In this document: positions 6,709 through 7,247 of the stretch, one piece after another
Layout of the letters: the number at the start of each line of letters is the position of its first letter
Position numbering within the stretch: position 1 is the stretch's first letter
From: Bacillota bacterium
GTDB taxonomy: Bacteria > Bacillota > Clostridia > Lachnospirales > Lachnospiraceae
Direction of reading: 5' to 3'
DNA: 7,247 nucleotides
NCBI GenBank assembly: GCA_023458035.1
Contig: JAEXAX010000018.1
Location: 1-7,247, forward strand
Notes under the pieces: model-generated
Database searches by the model: none
Told to the model about the DNA's origin: nothing
What the model saw: the letters and a program-made list of their open reading frames with translations, nothing else
Position numbers and translations under genes: made by a program

Positions 6709-6957
6709 CTATTTTTCTTTAAAAAGGAGAATGCTCGTTACCAATGCAATCATTGACACAGTAAAACATATACCGCTCAAAATGACCAAGATTGGCTCGA
6801 CGACGAGGGGAATCTCTGTCATATAATTCATTTTACTCATCGTCACCATGATTGCCATGCGGCAAAAAAAATTGGTAATGAACAACAAGACAGAAACCAT
6901 GAAAAAAACATTGAATACCCCAAATCCAAACGCTATCTTACTTTGCTTTCTTTCCAT
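6709..6957 (-). CDS. Small two-helix membrane protein, unrecognised (82 aa)
   Basis: I do not recognise this protein. It has a short basic, polar N-terminus (MERKQSK), a strongly hydrophobic segment at about 8-30, and a polar linker containing RMAIMVTMSKMNYMTEIP. A second long hydrophobic segment follows at about 51-78, then the end KEK. Both helices should span the membrane, with the termini probably on the cytoplasmic side by the positive-inside rule. The start lies inside the upstream gene (25-nt overlap). The Shine-Dalgarno candidate is weak (GGGG about 7 nt upstream), so translation may depend on coupling with that gene. An intrinsic terminator follows 28 bp after the stop. The region is AT-rich compared with the rest of the window. 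A small membrane partner or immunity-type protein for the preceding gene product is possible, but this is a guess from arrangement alone. Confidence 0.6.
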   Translation of the reverse strand: MERKQSKIAFGFGVFNVFFMVSVLLFITNFFCRMAIMVTMSKMNYMTEIPLVVEPILVILSGICFTVSMIALVTSILLFKEK

Positions 6958-7247
6958 ATGTATACCCCATCAGTGCCTGAAAATTTTTTATTCCCTAACT
7001 CTATTGTTACACTTCGTGGACTAGTTGAATAGACATGTTTACTCTCCATAACTACAATTCTTTTTCTAAAAGGTCCTCTTGGAATAAAATACTTCTGAGA
7101 TTTCCCAGATACAAATCGCAAGAGTGGCTTAAATTCAAGCCACATTTTCTTATGTGGTCCAACATTCATTACGATTGATTGAGAAAAGCTGGATGTATTT
7201 GACCAACCACCACCAATAGAAGCCTCAAAAACTTCTTTATACTTCCC
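6933..7247 (-). CDS. C-terminal part of an unrecognised, probably beta-rich protein (104 residues visible; start beyond the window)
   Basis: The frame is open from the last base of the window to TAG at 6933-6935, so the true start lies beyond 7247; the internal ATG at 7169 is not a likely start. The visible part has a Gly/Ser-rich stretch (SIGGGWSNTSSFSQS), then NVGPHKKMWLEFKPLLRF, a basic segment PRGPFRKR, and a Ser/Thr-rich beta-like ending with GTDGVYIWKE. It has no cysteines and no membrane segment. Alternating polar and hydrophobic residues suggest a beta-sandwich or a secreted domain, and the Ser-rich strand followed by a GP-hhK-W turn loosely recalls beta-pore-forming or adhesin-type folds. 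I cannot name a family. It overlaps the small membrane protein gene by 25 nt. Base use is AT-rich (one line 33% GC), unlike ftsH or the kinase, which is compatible with horizontal transfer. Confidence 0.65.
   Translation of the reverse strand, partial: GKYKEVFEASIGGGWSNTSSFSQSIVMNVGPHKKMWLEFKPLLRFVSGKSQKYFIPRGPFRKRIVVMESKHVYSTSPRSVTIELGNKKFSGTDGVYIWKESKVR

Noticed and set aside
6933..7169. Treating ATG 7169 as the start of the right-end gene
   Set aside because: The same frame stays open to the window edge with protein-like content (GKYKEVFEASIGGGW), and no good ribosome site precedes that ATG.

Overview
All recognisable genes in this window lie on the minus strand, so transcription runs from high to low coordinates. 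The window suggests a Gram-positive Bacillota (Firmicutes), most likely a clostridium-like lineage. The evidence is the strong purine-rich Shine-Dalgarno sites (AAGGAGG-type) 5-7 nt before starts, a canonical sigma-A promoter with a 17-bp spacer, and a two-component kinase genetically coupled to an ABC-2 exporter. I cannot assign a genus from sequence alone. Base composition is moderate (a sampled line in ftsH is 52% GC) except at the right end, which is clearly AT-rich (sampled lines 33% and 40% GC).

Layout, in the direction of transcription. (1) 7247-6709: an AT-rich pair. It holds the C-terminal end of an unrecognised, probably beta-rich protein that runs off the window, and a small two-helix membrane protein that overlaps it by 25 nt. 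The pair is closed by a good intrinsic terminator at 6635-6681. (2) 6574-3130: a signalling and transport operon. It has a regulatory region with an 11-bp-period direct repeat, then a wrecked OmpR-type response-regulator gene (6481-6376), a histidine kinase, an ABC ATPase and an ABC-2 permease. Consecutive genes are joined by TGATG or ATGA stop/start overlaps. (3) 3084-1: housekeeping. A sigma-A promoter drives ftsH, and 12 bp after it comes uvrC, cut by the window edge.

The most notable observation is the response regulator. Only about 106 nt remain of a gene that is usually about 690 nt. The first 11 codons (receiver strand beta-1 with its acidic motif) are joined in frame to a short piece of the winged-helix domain. 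A second junction then joins this, out of frame, to the last 17 codons, which carry the hallmark TVIGVGYRF end. Both the phospho-acceptor aspartate and the DNA-recognition helix are gone. The kinase, ATPase and permease downstream look intact, so the module is either orphaned, rewired to another regulator, or constitutively or incorrectly expressed. The likely operator (two CATCTTCAT copies, 11 bp apart) is still present. I did not find convincing evidence of CRISPR, IS elements, tRNA/rRNA genes or a wholly new system.
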